Source: Cordilura impudica (lineage: Eukaryota; Arthropoda; Insecta; Diptera; Scathophagidae). From it: 64,000 nucleotides of DNA. Shown one piece after another: positions 11,102 to 24,900 of this stretch; position 1 is the stretch's first letter; each line of letters opens with the position of its first letter. The notes under the pieces are model-generated. The model saw nothing but the letters and a program-made list of their open reading frames with translations, searched no databases and was not told the origin of the DNA. The position numbers and the translations under genes are program-made. The DNA lies in the NCBI GenBank assembly GCA_963682025.1, contig OY821521.1, positions 172,333,665-172,397,664 of the forward strand, in the 5' to 3' direction.

Positions 11102-12673
11102 TACATATAGATAAAAAAAAGTTTTATGTTTAACAAACAGTTACACAAATGGATAACTTGCATAGAAAAAAAATATAAATTTTCTAAAAACAATTTTAGA
11201 TTTCTATGAAGTTTTCTTTGATTTACTCAAAATCAATAATTTGTTGCTTGACTTTGAAAGAAACGACTTAATTAACTGTTAGAATGCTTGGATTGCACAT
11301 TTCCTTTTTTAAGATTTTCTGAAAGAGAACAAAAATTCCAAACGTAAATGACATCCTGTCCTATTGTGATTTTAATTTTTTTTTATCCGTTTTTTTTTGA
11401 GCTCGAAATTAATAAACATTCATAATTTAAGAATTTAGTTTTATATAACATTTTGTTCGTTTATTTCACATTTTACATTTACATTATTTGTTCGTATATA
11501 AAATAGTTAATCGTATATAGACTTAACAAAATACTTAAACTATAATTATTTATGTATTTTAAAAACTAAAATTATGTACATTTTAAAAATCATCTTATAG
11601 TTTTTTTTATACAACTTTACATAAATACATTAGAAGATTGTGGTATTCTATGTTAAAATTAATATCGTTCGTTTAAAATTTCGAATTTTTTGCCTCGTTA
11701 ATTAAATATAAATAAAAACGTGGACCAAACATAAATTCAAGAAGGAAATAAAAAGCCAACATAACATTTTTTTACAGCATAACTTCAAAATCTTCTTGAA
11801 AAGCAGGCTAAAAAAGGAACAGCAAGCAAAATTAGAAAGAGAAAGAGGGAAACAATTAATAACAAAAAGAAAAAAATTATTGGTTTAGGAAACTAAATAT
11901 TTATTAGATTTTTTTTTATTTATTAAAAGATTTATTAGTTTTAATTTAAATGAAAAAATAGAAACAAATTGAAATGATAAATAGTTTGCATAAATTAAAA
12001 TTTCATTCAATATGAATGATGATGATTAATGGGTAAATTAGTTAAAAGTTAACAGAATTTCATCTAAAGTTAAGACATATACGTATAAAAAAACTTATGA
12101 GTTAAAGGAAAGTAAGTGATAAAATAAATTAAGTAAATATTACATTCATTAGTATGGCATCATTGGGTTTAAAAGTGAGAGATTGTTGTTCGATTATTCA
12201 TTAAGAAATGGGTGTAAATGTAAATGTAAATGAATGAAGTAAAGTGATAAGCACCATTTCGTTTAAAAAATTATTTTCAGGCTTAAAAAACAACAAACTT
12301 AAAATCTAAACACAAATAAAAATGCATTAAATATTTCAATTCAAGAAAAATCCTTATTGAAAAAAATAAAATTTAAAATAAAAACTCAAATCCCATTTAA
12401 TGTTAAACAAAAACAATATAAAAAAAAATGTGTAGTGTCTTTAGTTGTAACATGTGCAATTTATAACTCATACGATGACTTGACAACAAAAGGGCTTAAC
12501 TAACATTTGGATTGTATTTCAAATGACAATAACAAGAAGCATTTAATAAACATTACGTTACAGATTTCGAACAATGAGTTCTCCTACTAGTTAATTCCTT
12601 TTGCCTAAACAAGCCAAAATATGTTATGAATGGTGTTTTTTATATGAATGACGACCCTTCTTTAAAACGTACG
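11102..12673 (-). other. cnn 3' untranslated region and downstream flank
   Basis: AT-rich single-copy-looking sequence after the cnn stop. Reading the minus strand, AATAAA-type signals occur near 11900-11935 and 11461. Which one ends the transcript cannot be told. No coding region or clear transposon was seen here. Confidence 0.4.
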
Positions 12674-12960
12674 TTACAATTCATTTTCCATATTGGAACG
12701 TACATTTTTGAGGACATTGTGAGTTTTGAGTATTTGATTTTTAATGTCTTTTTCAATTTGTGCCTTGCGTTGATTAGCATTGCGTAGTTTTTCATAAGTG
12801 TCTTCAAAGGCACGTTTTGTGCGTAATAATTTGCGACGCAATTCAGCGTTTTCTTGTTCTACCTTAAGGCAATCGTGCTTTTTATTCAGTACACCTCCGG
12901 AGCCAAGAGTATCTGGCACATTTGAAGGTTTGATATTTTCCGTACTACTGTCTAAGTGAC
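12674..12960 (-). CDS. cnn: cnn last coding exon with CM2 motif and stop
   Basis: Acceptor TTTCGCAG ends at 12961; the exon takes up phase 1 from the 22931 donor, making the Gly codon GG|T. It encodes 94 residues and ends with TAA at 12674-12676. The first third is Ser/Gly linker (HLDSSTENIKPSNVPDTLG). The rest, from KVEQENAELRRKLLRTKRAF to MENEL, is the CM2-type coiled coil. The open frame running upstream to 13042 is intronic. Confidence 0.92.
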
Positions 12961-15900
12961 CTGCGAAAGGAAAAAAGAGAAAAATTAAAAAATATTCTAT
13001 AGGAAATTTTTTTTTTATAACAAAAAAAAAATCTCTATGCAAAAAAGTTTTCTAATAAAACAAAGTTTTTTCTGAAAAACTATTGTATTGACAAAAAAAG
13101 TTCTAGCTTTCTATAGAAAAAAGTTTTCTATAAGAAAATGTATTCTATGATAAAAAGGTTTTCTGTAAGAAAAAGTCTTCCCTACGATAAAGTTTTCTAT
13201 AAGAAAGTTTTCTATAGAAATAAGTTTTCTATAACAAAAGAAATTTTCTATAGAAAAAAATTCATTATACAAATTTCTTCCTATAGACAAAAAGTTTTTT
13301 TTTGCTATAGAAAAGAAATTAATTTCCTATAAAAAAATTTTGTTCCCCATTAAAAAATGTTTAGTTTTCTATAAAAAAAATTATTTTTCTATAGAAAAAG
13401 TTTATTTTTCTACAGATAAGTTTCGGTTTGCATACAAAAAAGATTTAGTGTATATAAAAGAAGTTTAGTTTTATAAAGAACACAATTTTTTTCTCTATAA
13501 ATAAAACTTTTAGATTTCTATAGAAAAATGTTTAGCATTTTATAGAAATGTTTAGTTTTCTATTCTATAGAAAAAATTTCTTTCTATAGAAAAAAAAAAT
13601 TTAGTTTTCTATAGAAAAAAAAAATGTTTTCTATAAAAAAACAATTAGTTACTACAAAAAAGTTTAGTTTTCTATTGAAAAAGTTTAGTTTTCTATAGAA
13701 AAAATTTAAATTTTTATACAAACGAGTTTTCTTTAAAAAATAAAATTTTCTACAAAAAAAAAACTTCTCTACAAAAGGAAACAGTTTTCTATACAAAAAA
13801 GTTTTCTATTGAAACAAAAAGTTTTCTACCGAAGAAAGTATTGTAGAAAAAAAAAATTCTATAGAAAGAATATTTATATAAGGAAACAATTTCTATTTGC
13901 AATGTATTTCTTACAGAAAACGTATTCTGTAAGAAAAATTTTGCTATAGAAAAGTTTTCTATAAGAAAACAGTTTTCTATAGACAGAAGAATTTTATAAG
14001 AAAAAGTTTTCTATAGAAAGATCTCTATACAATTTTTTTTCAATAAACAATTAGTTTTCTATCGAAAAAAAGCTTAACTGTATAAAGAAAAAGTTGCTTT
14101 CTGTACAAAAAATTTAGTTGTCTTTAAAAAATAAGTTTAGTTTTCTATAGAAAAAAGTTTAGTTTTAGTTTTATATAAAAGAATTTTATTTTCTATAGAA
14201 AAACATTTAGTTTTCTAAAGAAAAAAATTAGTTCTCTATAAAAAAAAGTTTAGTTTTCTATAGAAAAAAGTTTAGTTCACTATAAAAAAAAAGTTTAGTT
14301 TTCTATAGAAAACAGTTTAGTTTTTTATACGAAGGGGTCTATAGAAAAAGAAAATTTTCTGTAAAAAATATTTCTAAATAAAAGTTTTCTATTGAAAAAA
14401 AAAGTTTTCTATTGAAAAAATTTTATTCTATAGAAAGAATTTTTCTATAGAAAGAAGTCTTATATAGAAAAAAAATTGTCTATAGAAAAAGTTTTCGATA
14501 AGAAAAATTTTCTATAAGAAAATGTATTATTCCAAGTTTTCAATAAGAAAAAGTTTTCTATAGAAACAAGTTTTTAATAAGAAGCAGTTTTCTGTGAAAG
14601 AAGATTTCTATAACAATTAAAAAAAAAAAGAGTTTGGTTCTCTATCGAAAAAAGCTCAGTTTTCTATAGCAAAAGTTGTCTTTTATTAAAAAAAAGTAAT
14701 TTTCTATAGAAAAAAAATTTAGTTCTCTATAATAAACGCTTAGTTTTCTATAGAAAAATGTTTGGCTCCACAGAAAAGTTTAGTTTTCTAAAAAAAAATT
14801 AGTTTCCTATACAAACGAGTTTTCTTTAAAAAATAAAGTTTTCTACAATAAAGTTCTCTACAAAAGGACAAAAGTTTTCTATACAAAAAAGTATTCTATT
14901 GAAAAAATTTTTCTATTGAAACAAAAAGTTTTCTACTGAAGAAAGTATTGGATTGAAGAAAAAAAATTCTATAGAAAGAATATTTATATAAGGAAACAAT
15001 TTCCATTTGAAATGTATTTCTTACAAAAAACGTATTCTGTAAGAAAAATTTTGCTTAGAAAAGTTTTCTATTAGAAAAGTTTTCCATATAAAGAAGTTTT
15101 CTATAAGAAAAAGTTTTCTATAGACGGAAGAATTTTATAAGAAAAAATTTTCTATAGAAAGAAGATCTCTATAAAATTTTTTCTCCAATAAACAATTAGT
15201 TTTCTATCGAAAAAAGCTTAACTATATAAAGAAACAGTTGCTTTCTGTACAAAAAATTTAGTTCTCTTTAAAAAATAAGTTTAGTTTTCGATAGAAAAAA
15301 AGTTTAGTTTTAGTTTATATAAAAAAATTTTGTTTACTATAGAAAAACATGTAGTCTTCTAAAGAAAAAATTAATACTCTATAAAAAAAAAGTTTAGTTT
15401 TCTATTGAAAAAAATTAGTTCTCTATAAAAAAAAGTTTAGTTTTCTATAGAAAACAGTTTAGTTTTTTATAAAAAGGGGTTTATAGAAACAAGAAAATTT
15501 TCTGTAGAAAAGATTTCTAAAAAGAAGTTTTCTATTGAAAAAAAGTATGCTATTGAAAATATTTTATTCTATAGAAAGAAGTCTTATATAGAAAAAAATT
15601 GTCTATAGAAAGTTTTCTATAGAAAGTTTTCGATAAGAAAAATTTTCTATAAGAAAATGTGTTATATAAGAAAATGTATTATTCCAAGTTTTCAATAAGA
15701 AAAAATTTTCTATAGAAAAAAGCTTTTAATAAGAAACAGTTTTCTGTGAAAGATTTCTATAACAACAATTAAAAAAAAAAGAGTTCGATTCTTTATCGAA
15801 AAAAGCTCAGTTTTCTATAGCAAAAGTTGTCTTTTATTAAAAAAAAAAAAAAAAGTAATTTTCTATAGAAAAAAATTTAGTTCTCTATAATAAACGCTTA

Positions 15901-18900
15901 GTTTACTATAGAAAAATGTTTGGCTCCTACAGAAAAGTTTAGTTTTACATAGAAAAAATTTTGTTTCATATAGAAAAAAAAATTAGTTTTCCGTGGGGAA
16001 AAAATTGGTTTTCTATAGAAAAAAATTTAGTTTCCTAGATAAAAAATTTAGTTTTCCATACAAAAAAGAAAGTTTTAGAAGTTTGTAGAATAAAGAATAA
16101 AGAAACTTTTCTATATAAAAAAAGAGTTTTCTATAATAAAATAAAGTGTTCTGTAAAAAATAAACTTCTCTACAGAAAAAAGAAAGTTTTTTATATAAAA
16201 ATGATTTCTATTGAAAAAAGTTTTCGATTGAAACAAAAAGTTTGCTACTGAAAAAAATATTCTATTGGAAAAAAATTTTCTATAGAAAGAAATTTTCTTT
16301 AGAACAAAGTTTTCCATAAGAAAATGTAATCTATAAATAAAAGTTTTCTATAGAACGAAATTTTTTATATAAAAAAAGTCCTCTATAAAAAAAGTTTACT
16401 ATAGAAAGTTTTCTATATGAAAAATGTTTTTATAGAAAGAAGTTCTCTATACAAGTTTTTTTCTGTAAAAAGTTTAGTTTTCTATCGAAAAAAAGCTTTA
16501 TTTTCTATTGCAAAAAGCTGTTTTTTATACAACATATTTAGTTTTCTATACAAAAAATTTAGTTCTCTATAAAAAAGTTTTGCTTTCTAAAGAAAAATGT
16601 AGTTTTCTATACAAAAAGAATTTAGTTAATATAAAAGTTTAGTTTTATATACGAAAAAAGTTTAGTTTTCTATAGAAAAAAATTTGTTTCCTATACAGAA
16701 AATTTAGTTCCCTACTAAATTTTAATTTTTTTTTTATATAGAAAAAAGAAAGTTTTTCTGTTGAAAGTTTAGTTTTCTATGGAAAAAAGTTTAGTTATAT
16801 ACAAACTTTGTAGAATAAAGAACCTTCTGTAGAAAAAAGTTTTCTATAAAAAAAAATTTTGTATATAAAAGAAACGTCTCTATGAAAAAAGAAAGTTTTC
16901 TTTACAAAAAAGTTCTATTGAAAAAAATTTAAAAAAAAGAATTTTTCTATAAGAAAGTTTGCGATAGAACACAGTTTTCTATAAGAAAATTTCCTATGGA
17001 AAAAGTTTTCTGTAAGGAAAAGATTTCGATAGAAAGAAGTTTTCTATAACAAAAAGTTTTGCATAAGAAAGTGTTTTGTAACAAAAAGTTTTCTATAGAA
17101 AGAAGTTCTCTATACAAGTTTCGTTTTCTATCGAAAAAAGCTTAATTTTCTATAGCAAAAGTTGATTTATATACAAAACTGTTTGTTTTCTATAGACAAA
17201 ATGTAGTTCTCTATAAAAAAAGTTAAATTTTCTATACAAAAAAGTTTAGTTTTCTATAAAAAAATTTCTATTAATATAAAGTTTACTATAGAGAAAAGTG
17301 TTCTATGGAAAAAATTATTTTCTATAGAAATAGGTTTTCTAAAAAAGAAGTCTTCTATAGAAAGAAGTTTTCTAGAGAAAAAAGTTTTCTGTAGAAAGAA
17401 GTTTTCTATAAAAAAAATTTTTTTATAGAAAGTTTTCTACAGGAACAAGTTTTCTATAGAAAGTTTTCTACAGGAACAAGTTTTCTATAGAAAGAAATTC
17501 TGTATTCAATTAATTTTTTCTTATTGGAAAAAAAGTTAGTTTTCTACGAAAAAAAAAACAAAGAAAAATACTTTTCTTTAGAAGTTTAGTTTTCTATAAA
17601 AACAGTTAGTTTTATATACAAAAATTTTTGTTTTCTATAGAAAAAAAATTTAGTTTTCTATACAAAATTTTAGTTCTCTATAAAAAAAAGGTTTTCTATT
17701 GAAAAAGTTTATTTTTGTATATAAATATTTAATTTTTAATTTTCTATAAAAAAATTTGTTTTCTATACGAAAGGTTGTAGAAAAAATAAACTTGTCTTTA
17801 TCAAATGAGTTTTCTAAAAAAAAAAAATAGTTTTGTATAAGAAACTTCTCTATAGAAAAAAAATATTTTCTAAAGAAAAAAATTTGTTCTTAAAAAATAA
17901 ACTTTTCTATAGAAAAATTAAAGTTTTCGTAGAAAAAAAGTAATTAATCTATAAAAGATATATTCTTTAGAAAAAGTTTTCTATGGAAAAAAGTTGAATT
18001 TACTATCGAAAAAATATTAATTTTCTATAAAAAAAAAAGTTTAGTTTTCTGCCGAAATAAAGCATAAACCATTAAGAAATTTATGCCGTTTTCTTTTCTG
18101 ATAAAAAATGACTACCACTTTTTGCGATTTACGAGCGCTCGACTTTGAGACCTTTCGATTGATGTATAAAATAATGTTGATCTTAATTTAGAATATATAA
18201 AAAAATACACTTTTCGAAAAAAGTGCAAATAAAAACTTTTTTCGAAAAGTGCAAATAAAAACTTTTTTCGAAAAGTGTATTTTTTATATATTCTAAATTA
18301 AGATCAACATTATTTTAAACGTCAATCGAAAGGTCTCAAAGTCGAGCGCTCGTAAATCGCAAAAAGTGGTAGTCATTGACTTCTTTCAGATCATTGAGAA
18401 TATTTCCACATTGTTCCCCTTTTTTGAATATTTTCACCCCATGACTTCAAAGAGGATAATAATCAAAATTTTTTGCTTTTTATGAACAAAAAACTTTGAG
18501 ACCTTTCGATTGATGTATAAAACTATGTTATTACTCTTAATTTAGAATATATAAAAAATACACTTTTCGAAAGAAGTGCGAATAAAAGGCGACATTTTTT
18601 GTCAGAAAAGAAAACGGCATTAGTTATATATAGAAAGTTTTTTTTTTTACAAAGAAAAAAGTTAAGTTTTCTATAAAAAAAAGTTTAGTTTCCTATAAAA
18701 AAAAAATAATGTTTAGTAAAGAAAAAAAAAAAAGTTTTCTATAGAAAAGAAAGAACTTTTTCTATAGATAGGAAAGTTTTCTCAGAATTTCTTTTTAGGA
18801 AAATACTTAAAAAACTGAGGAAAAAGCCGTCTGAATTATAGAATTTCTGTAGGAAAATATACTCAGAATGAGAGAATTATTTCTATAAGAAAAAATCATC

Positions 18901-21900
18901 AGAATATCTGAATTTTTCTTTAGGAAAATTCATCTGATATTGAGTTTTACTATAATAAAAATGCTTTTTATACTCAGTACCCGATGATTATTTTTCTAGA
19001 TAATATTTCTAAGGGAAGTGGTCGTCAGAATCTAGGGATTTTTTTAAAGAAAAAATTTAAAAAAAGTACTTTTAAATCTGTATTTTTTTGCCTCAGAATC
19101 TGACAACTTACCCAAAGAAAAAAGGCGTCAGAATCTGAGAATTTTTCTATAGAAAGAATGCCTCTGAAGCTGAGACATGACATGAAAAATGCTTTTTTCT
19201 ATAGGAACAAAATTTCTATAAGAAAATATATTCAGAATCTGATAACATTCTTTAGGAACAAGAATATTTGTTTTTTATTAAAAAAATTATTCAGTAACTG
19301 ATAATTTTTCTATAGGAAGAATGCTTCTGAACCTGAAAATTATTCTCTAGGGCAAAAGAAAAATATGTCAGAATCAGCGAAAACTTTTCTACTGCAAAAA
19401 TATCTCAGATTATGAGGCATTTTCCCTACAGTAAAATTACTCGGAATGGTATTACTTTTCTAGATGAAAAAGTCATCAGAGGCCGTGTAGATTTCTTTAG
19501 AAAAAATGCTTCTGAAGCCGAGATATTTACTATAAGAAAAATGACTTAGAAACACAAAATATATATATTAGGGTGGCCCATAATTAAAAAAAGTGTGAAA
19601 ACTCTCGGTCGCTCCCCTAGAAATATGCGAATAGCAAAAAAAAAAAAAAAAAAAAACTGAGAAATACAAAGTTTTGGGCCAATGAAAAAACATTTAGAAA
19701 ACAAAGAACTTTTTCTATAGATAGGAAAGTTTTCTCAGAAATTCTTTTTAGGAAAATACTTAACAAACTGAGAAGTTTTCTACAGGCAAAAGCCATCTGA
19801 ATTATAGAATTTCTATAGGAAAATATACTCAGAATGAGAGAAATAGTTCTATAAGAAAAAATCATCAGACTATCTGAATTTTTCTTTAGTAAAATCATCT
19901 GATGTTGAGTTTTACTATAAGAAAAATGCTTTTTATACTCAGTACCCGATGATCATTTTTCTACATAATATTTTTAAAAGGAAGTAGGTTGTCAGAATCT
20001 GAGGATTTTTTTAAATGAAAAATTTAAGAAAAGTACTTTTAAATCTGTAATTTTTTGCCAAAGAAAAAGGCGCCAGAATCTGAGAATTTTTCTATAGAAA
20101 GAATGCCTCTGAAGCTGAGATATTTACTACATGGAAAATGCTTTTAATTTTTTCTATAGGAATAAAATATCTATAAGAAAATATATTCAGAATCTGATAA
20201 CATTCTTTAGGAAAAAGACGTCATAAACTGAATATTTTTTTTTTTTTGTTAAAAAAATGATTCAGTAACTGATAATATTTCTATGGGAAGTATGCTTCTG
20301 AACCTGAAAATTATTCTCTAGGACATAAGAAAAATATCTCAGAATCTGAGAATTTTTATATAAGAATATGAGATATAAAATTAAGAAAAACAATACTTAT
20401 TGCAAGTCGTAAGTGATTACAGAAAACAATTTGAATCGCACACTAAATCATCCTTATTAAATACACCCAAATAAATAGAATTAATTTTATATTTCATATT
20501 CTTTTGAATAAATTGTCTTTTATTAGCTTTGGGTCATTTGTGGGTCTTCTTATTTTATTCAGAAAAATATAGATAGTTTTTATACATAAATAATTTTATA
20601 ACAAAATGGGTTAAAAGTTGTTTTAATTTATATATATATCAATGGATTATTTTGATCCCAGGAGCACTGAAGGGTTAAATATATAAAAATTATCCGAATT
20701 ATTTTTCTTAAATTCTAAATGGTGGTTTCATCGTTTTCGGTAAATTTTTATTTAAAAATATCTTGAAATCCAAAGCTGGCCTTAGCAAATAATGGGTTAA
20801 CGTTCTCGGATTTATCTCAAATTTTAGGAGCGGAAGTTCTACACATTTGGTTATTATATTTTAAGCGTCGCATCTAAAAATTCAATAGCACTTACAAGAT
20901 ATTTGAATATTTTGTATAAATTGTTTTTATTAGCTTCCAAAAAGTTAATGGGGCCATAATATTTTTTCCGAAACCCTAGGCTATTAAGATAAAATATAAC
21001 ATTAGAAAAGTGATGAATTTTTGATACAAAGTATTGAGAAATAGTACATTTACAGAATATTTTACAAAAACCCCATTTTCTCGAAATCCGCAAAAATAAA
21101 ATTCTTGTCAAAAAAATTGTGGCATAGGGATTTACCTAAAAATTCACACAGTTAATCTCCAACACGCATTTAACAAGACCTTAATTTTTTAAATTTTGTT
21201 AAAGAAAATTTTTCAAAACTTGAAAAAGGATTTTTCAAAATTTTATCAAAAAAATTTTCCATTTTGGGTCTCAATCCTTAATAGGTTAAAAAGGTGGTTA
21301 TAAAACAATACTTCATATCTGCGTACTTACAGGTATACAGACTAAAACAAAATTTTGGCTTTAATTAATTTCTTAAAGTTGAAAAAATGCCATCAAATTT
21401 CATGACCTAGTTTTTTTTGCACAAAAGTGATCTGGGGCATTTGCTATTTCTTGGCGAGTTTTTAATCGATTTTGAAGTTTTATAGCTTTTTGGAAAGATA
21501 ATTTAATACGGAAAAATTAAAATATAGAACAAAATTTTCGTAAAATCTGAAAAAAAAGTCATATTTTCGCCATATAAAACACTTGAAATTTTCAATCGCA
21601 TTGAGCCACATCTAAATGTTTTTTGATTGGCCCAAAACTTCGTATTTCTCAGTTTTTTTTTGCTATTCGCATATTTCTAGGGGGTGCGACCGAGAGTTTG
21701 CACACCTTTTTTTTTTCTCCAAATAATGAAGGGCCACCCTAATATATATAGAAAAAATTCCTCAAAATCTGAAAATATGAAAAACAGCCCTGTTCTTGAA
21801 ACGTTATTTGAATAAGAGTGAATTTAAAATCACATGATATTGAAATTTTGGGTTTCTTGAAACCACTTTTTTTATTTATTTAATGGAAACATATGTTTGA

Positions 21901-24900
21901 GTTAAGAACCATATGTTTGATTTAAGAACATATGTTATCTAGAAACCGAGGTGCCATATGGTTCTTTATTCAGTTTCACCAAAAACTTTTAAGTAGTTTG
22001 TGCATGCTTTTTCTTAAGTTTATAGAAAAAGTATAAAGAAAAATATTTTCTTATAAAATAACAACTTATTTGTTCGTTAAATTGTTTTTGTTCTTCAATT
22101 TCATTCAATTAAAAATGACTTTTCTGACTTTCATCACCAAAAAAAATTTCGATATTCAAATAAATTGGATTTGACTGGAAAATAAAAATATGTGATTTGA
22201 TAAAAACAATTTTTTTTAATTCCTTTATTTGCAATAATTAGTGCATAAAGAATCTATGTTATAATTGAAAAAATTATAATGGAAAATAGATTGTGTAAAT
22301 AAAAAGTTTTTATTATAGTTATAGAACAGCATCATCAAAAAAGTGTGTTTTATTAACATCGACCACTTATTACGAGTTTTTTTTTTTAAATCAGCACAAA
22401 ATGTAGACGTTTTATAAAATCGTTTTTTTTTTTTTTTTTCATAAATTAATGTCTAATTTTTTAAAATAATGACAAGGTTCAATAAAAAACATGTTAGAGT
22501 TTAAATATCAATTATTTTTTTTTTATCTCTTAAGACCTGCTTAGTAGAAAAAAAGGTCATTTGTTTTGATTTCACAAAGCCTTTTCTATGTGAATTAAAA
22601 CGAGAAAAATATTCTTATTGAAATTAGAGAACAGCAAAAAACTCGTAGATTTAAGAATTTTTTCATTTACGAGTTTTTTTTTTGTGATAGTGGTTTCAAG
22701 AACAGGGGCGAAAGCCTCAGAATTTTTCAATAAGAAAAATTTATCAAAATCTAAGAATATTTCTATAGGAACAAGTTCTTAAAGTTCTTAAGTCACAAAA
22801 TATGAGAAATTCTTTTTAACAAAAAAAATGTGTGAAACATTCATCGGTGCAGAGATTTTTTTTAAATTTTCTGCAGAAAAACCATTTTATTTTTAAAGTT
22901 TAATTAATGACACCAAAATAATAAACTTACCATCTTTTTCATCCGAATCATTACTGTTTGGAGAGGTGGTTTGATTCATTTCCACAGTCTTCAGTTGAGG
23001 TCGTTGAACATTATTTAATTCGACACTACTAACGCGACCAACATCACTTTCAATACCCAAATCAGGCGATGAATTTTGTACACGTTGTTCACCCATTAAT
23101 TGTTGAGCCAATTTATTAGCAGCCGTTGTCGTTGCCGCTGACGAAGACATGGGCACCTCTTCAGATGTATAGCCCGATTGAAAGGCAGCATCATCAGTTT
23201 TATTTGCCAACTGAGTAGTTTTTTGCATTGCTACTAAACGGTCTGTTAGTGTTTTATGTTGTATTTCCAAATGAGAGATTTGTTTAAGCATTTGTTGGCG
23301 CATCACTTCATGTTTGCATAATTCTGAGGATAATTCCTCTACACGTTTCTCCAGCTGTAATTTATCATTGAGAGCTTTAACACGTTCCATGGCGGCCTTA
23401 GAGGCTCTCAGAGTACTTTCATCGATTTGTTTTTGTAGATTACGTGAAGCCAGTTCAGTTTCTACTAGAGTTTGTTTCAGCTCATGTTCATTTTCTTGCA
23501 GGCAGTCTATGGAACGCTGGGCTTCTACATATTGACGCTGGAGTTCGGCCAGTTGTTGTTTACAATCTTCATAAAGATTAAGGGCAACATAATCTCTTTG
23601 CAGACATTGTTGGTGTTCGTCTTCTTTAGCTTTAAGCGATTGTTGCAGTAACTCATCCATTTGTTGCTTGAGTTCGGTAAGTTGTTGTTTTTCTCTTTCA
23701 GCTGCTTGTTGTAGAGCTTCTTCATAGGTTTGTTTTATTATTTCCATATCGGCCTTCATGGAATTGATTTGCATTTCTGCCAATTTAGATTCCACCATTA
23801 AACGTTCACGTTCTTCCTGAATTCGTTCCAAAGAACAAGATTTTTCCTCGATTTGTTGCAATAACATAGATTCATTGTGAATATTACTGGGCTCCTGGGA
23901 ACCGATATTAATCAGATCGTTGTGTAATTCTTCATTACGTTGTTTTAAAAGTTCCATTTCTTGCGTTACTTCTAATACTTTCAAGTTTTCCTTCTTAAGA
24001 CGATTATCGGCCTCGACCAACTGAGATTGTATGTCCAGTATGCGATTATCACGCTGATGTATCATTTGTTCCAATTGTTGTATGCGTTCCTGAGAACGAG
24101 CCTTAACTGAACGACTATTGGACTCACTGAAATCACTATCGGTTTCGTTGTGCTGTGAAGCTGATGCCTGTTCTTTAACCGAATTATCTTCTAGGCCAAT
24201 GCGAGCCAAGGACACTTTTCGATCTGGCTCTGACCAAGCCTCTGATTCACTTTCTCGATTTTCAGCCATCATCGGTAGAGGTAAAGAACGTCTTTCCTTC
24301 TTAGAGTCGGCACTGCGTCGTTTATCGAGCTCTTTCTTCAAAGCCTTGTTTTCAGCTTTCAACGTTTCCATTGATTGCTGTTGCTGAGGATGATGCTGAT
24401 GATTATGATGTAGATCTTCGTGAGAATTAAATGTTTTATTTTCCACACCAATATCAATGTCTCCCAAAATATCCGATAAATTGTGTAGCTCTGCTAAACT
24501 TTGATCGATCATTGATAGACCCGACACGGAGAGAGTCATATTCAAACTCTTCGATAAATCTAAACTACGATCAACTGCGCGACGCATAGCTTTACGTTTC
24601 TCTACAGCTAAAACACCTAAAACATCTTTATGTTTTAAAAGAGAATTGAGGAAACCAGCCAATTCTTCCAAGCGTGTAGATAGAGTGCCACATAAATCGG
24701 CACATTGACGACGCCATTTCTCGGCTGTTTCCGTATCCAGACGAGCCTGTTGCAACTCTGTTCGCAACTGTCTGATCAAAGCATCATTTTGTCTTTCCAC
24801 ACCCAGACGTTGTATGAGTATATCGACTTTACGTTGTAAAAGTTTATTACGTTGTACAGCTTTATTATATTCAGCATCGGAGAAAGATTGTTGTAGTTCT

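Noticed and set aside
12961..13042. Upstream extension of the last cnn exon to an ATG at 13042
   Set aside because: It crosses a good splice acceptor into the poly-A-rich palindromic intron array; the phase-1 join from 22931 fits exactly at 12960.
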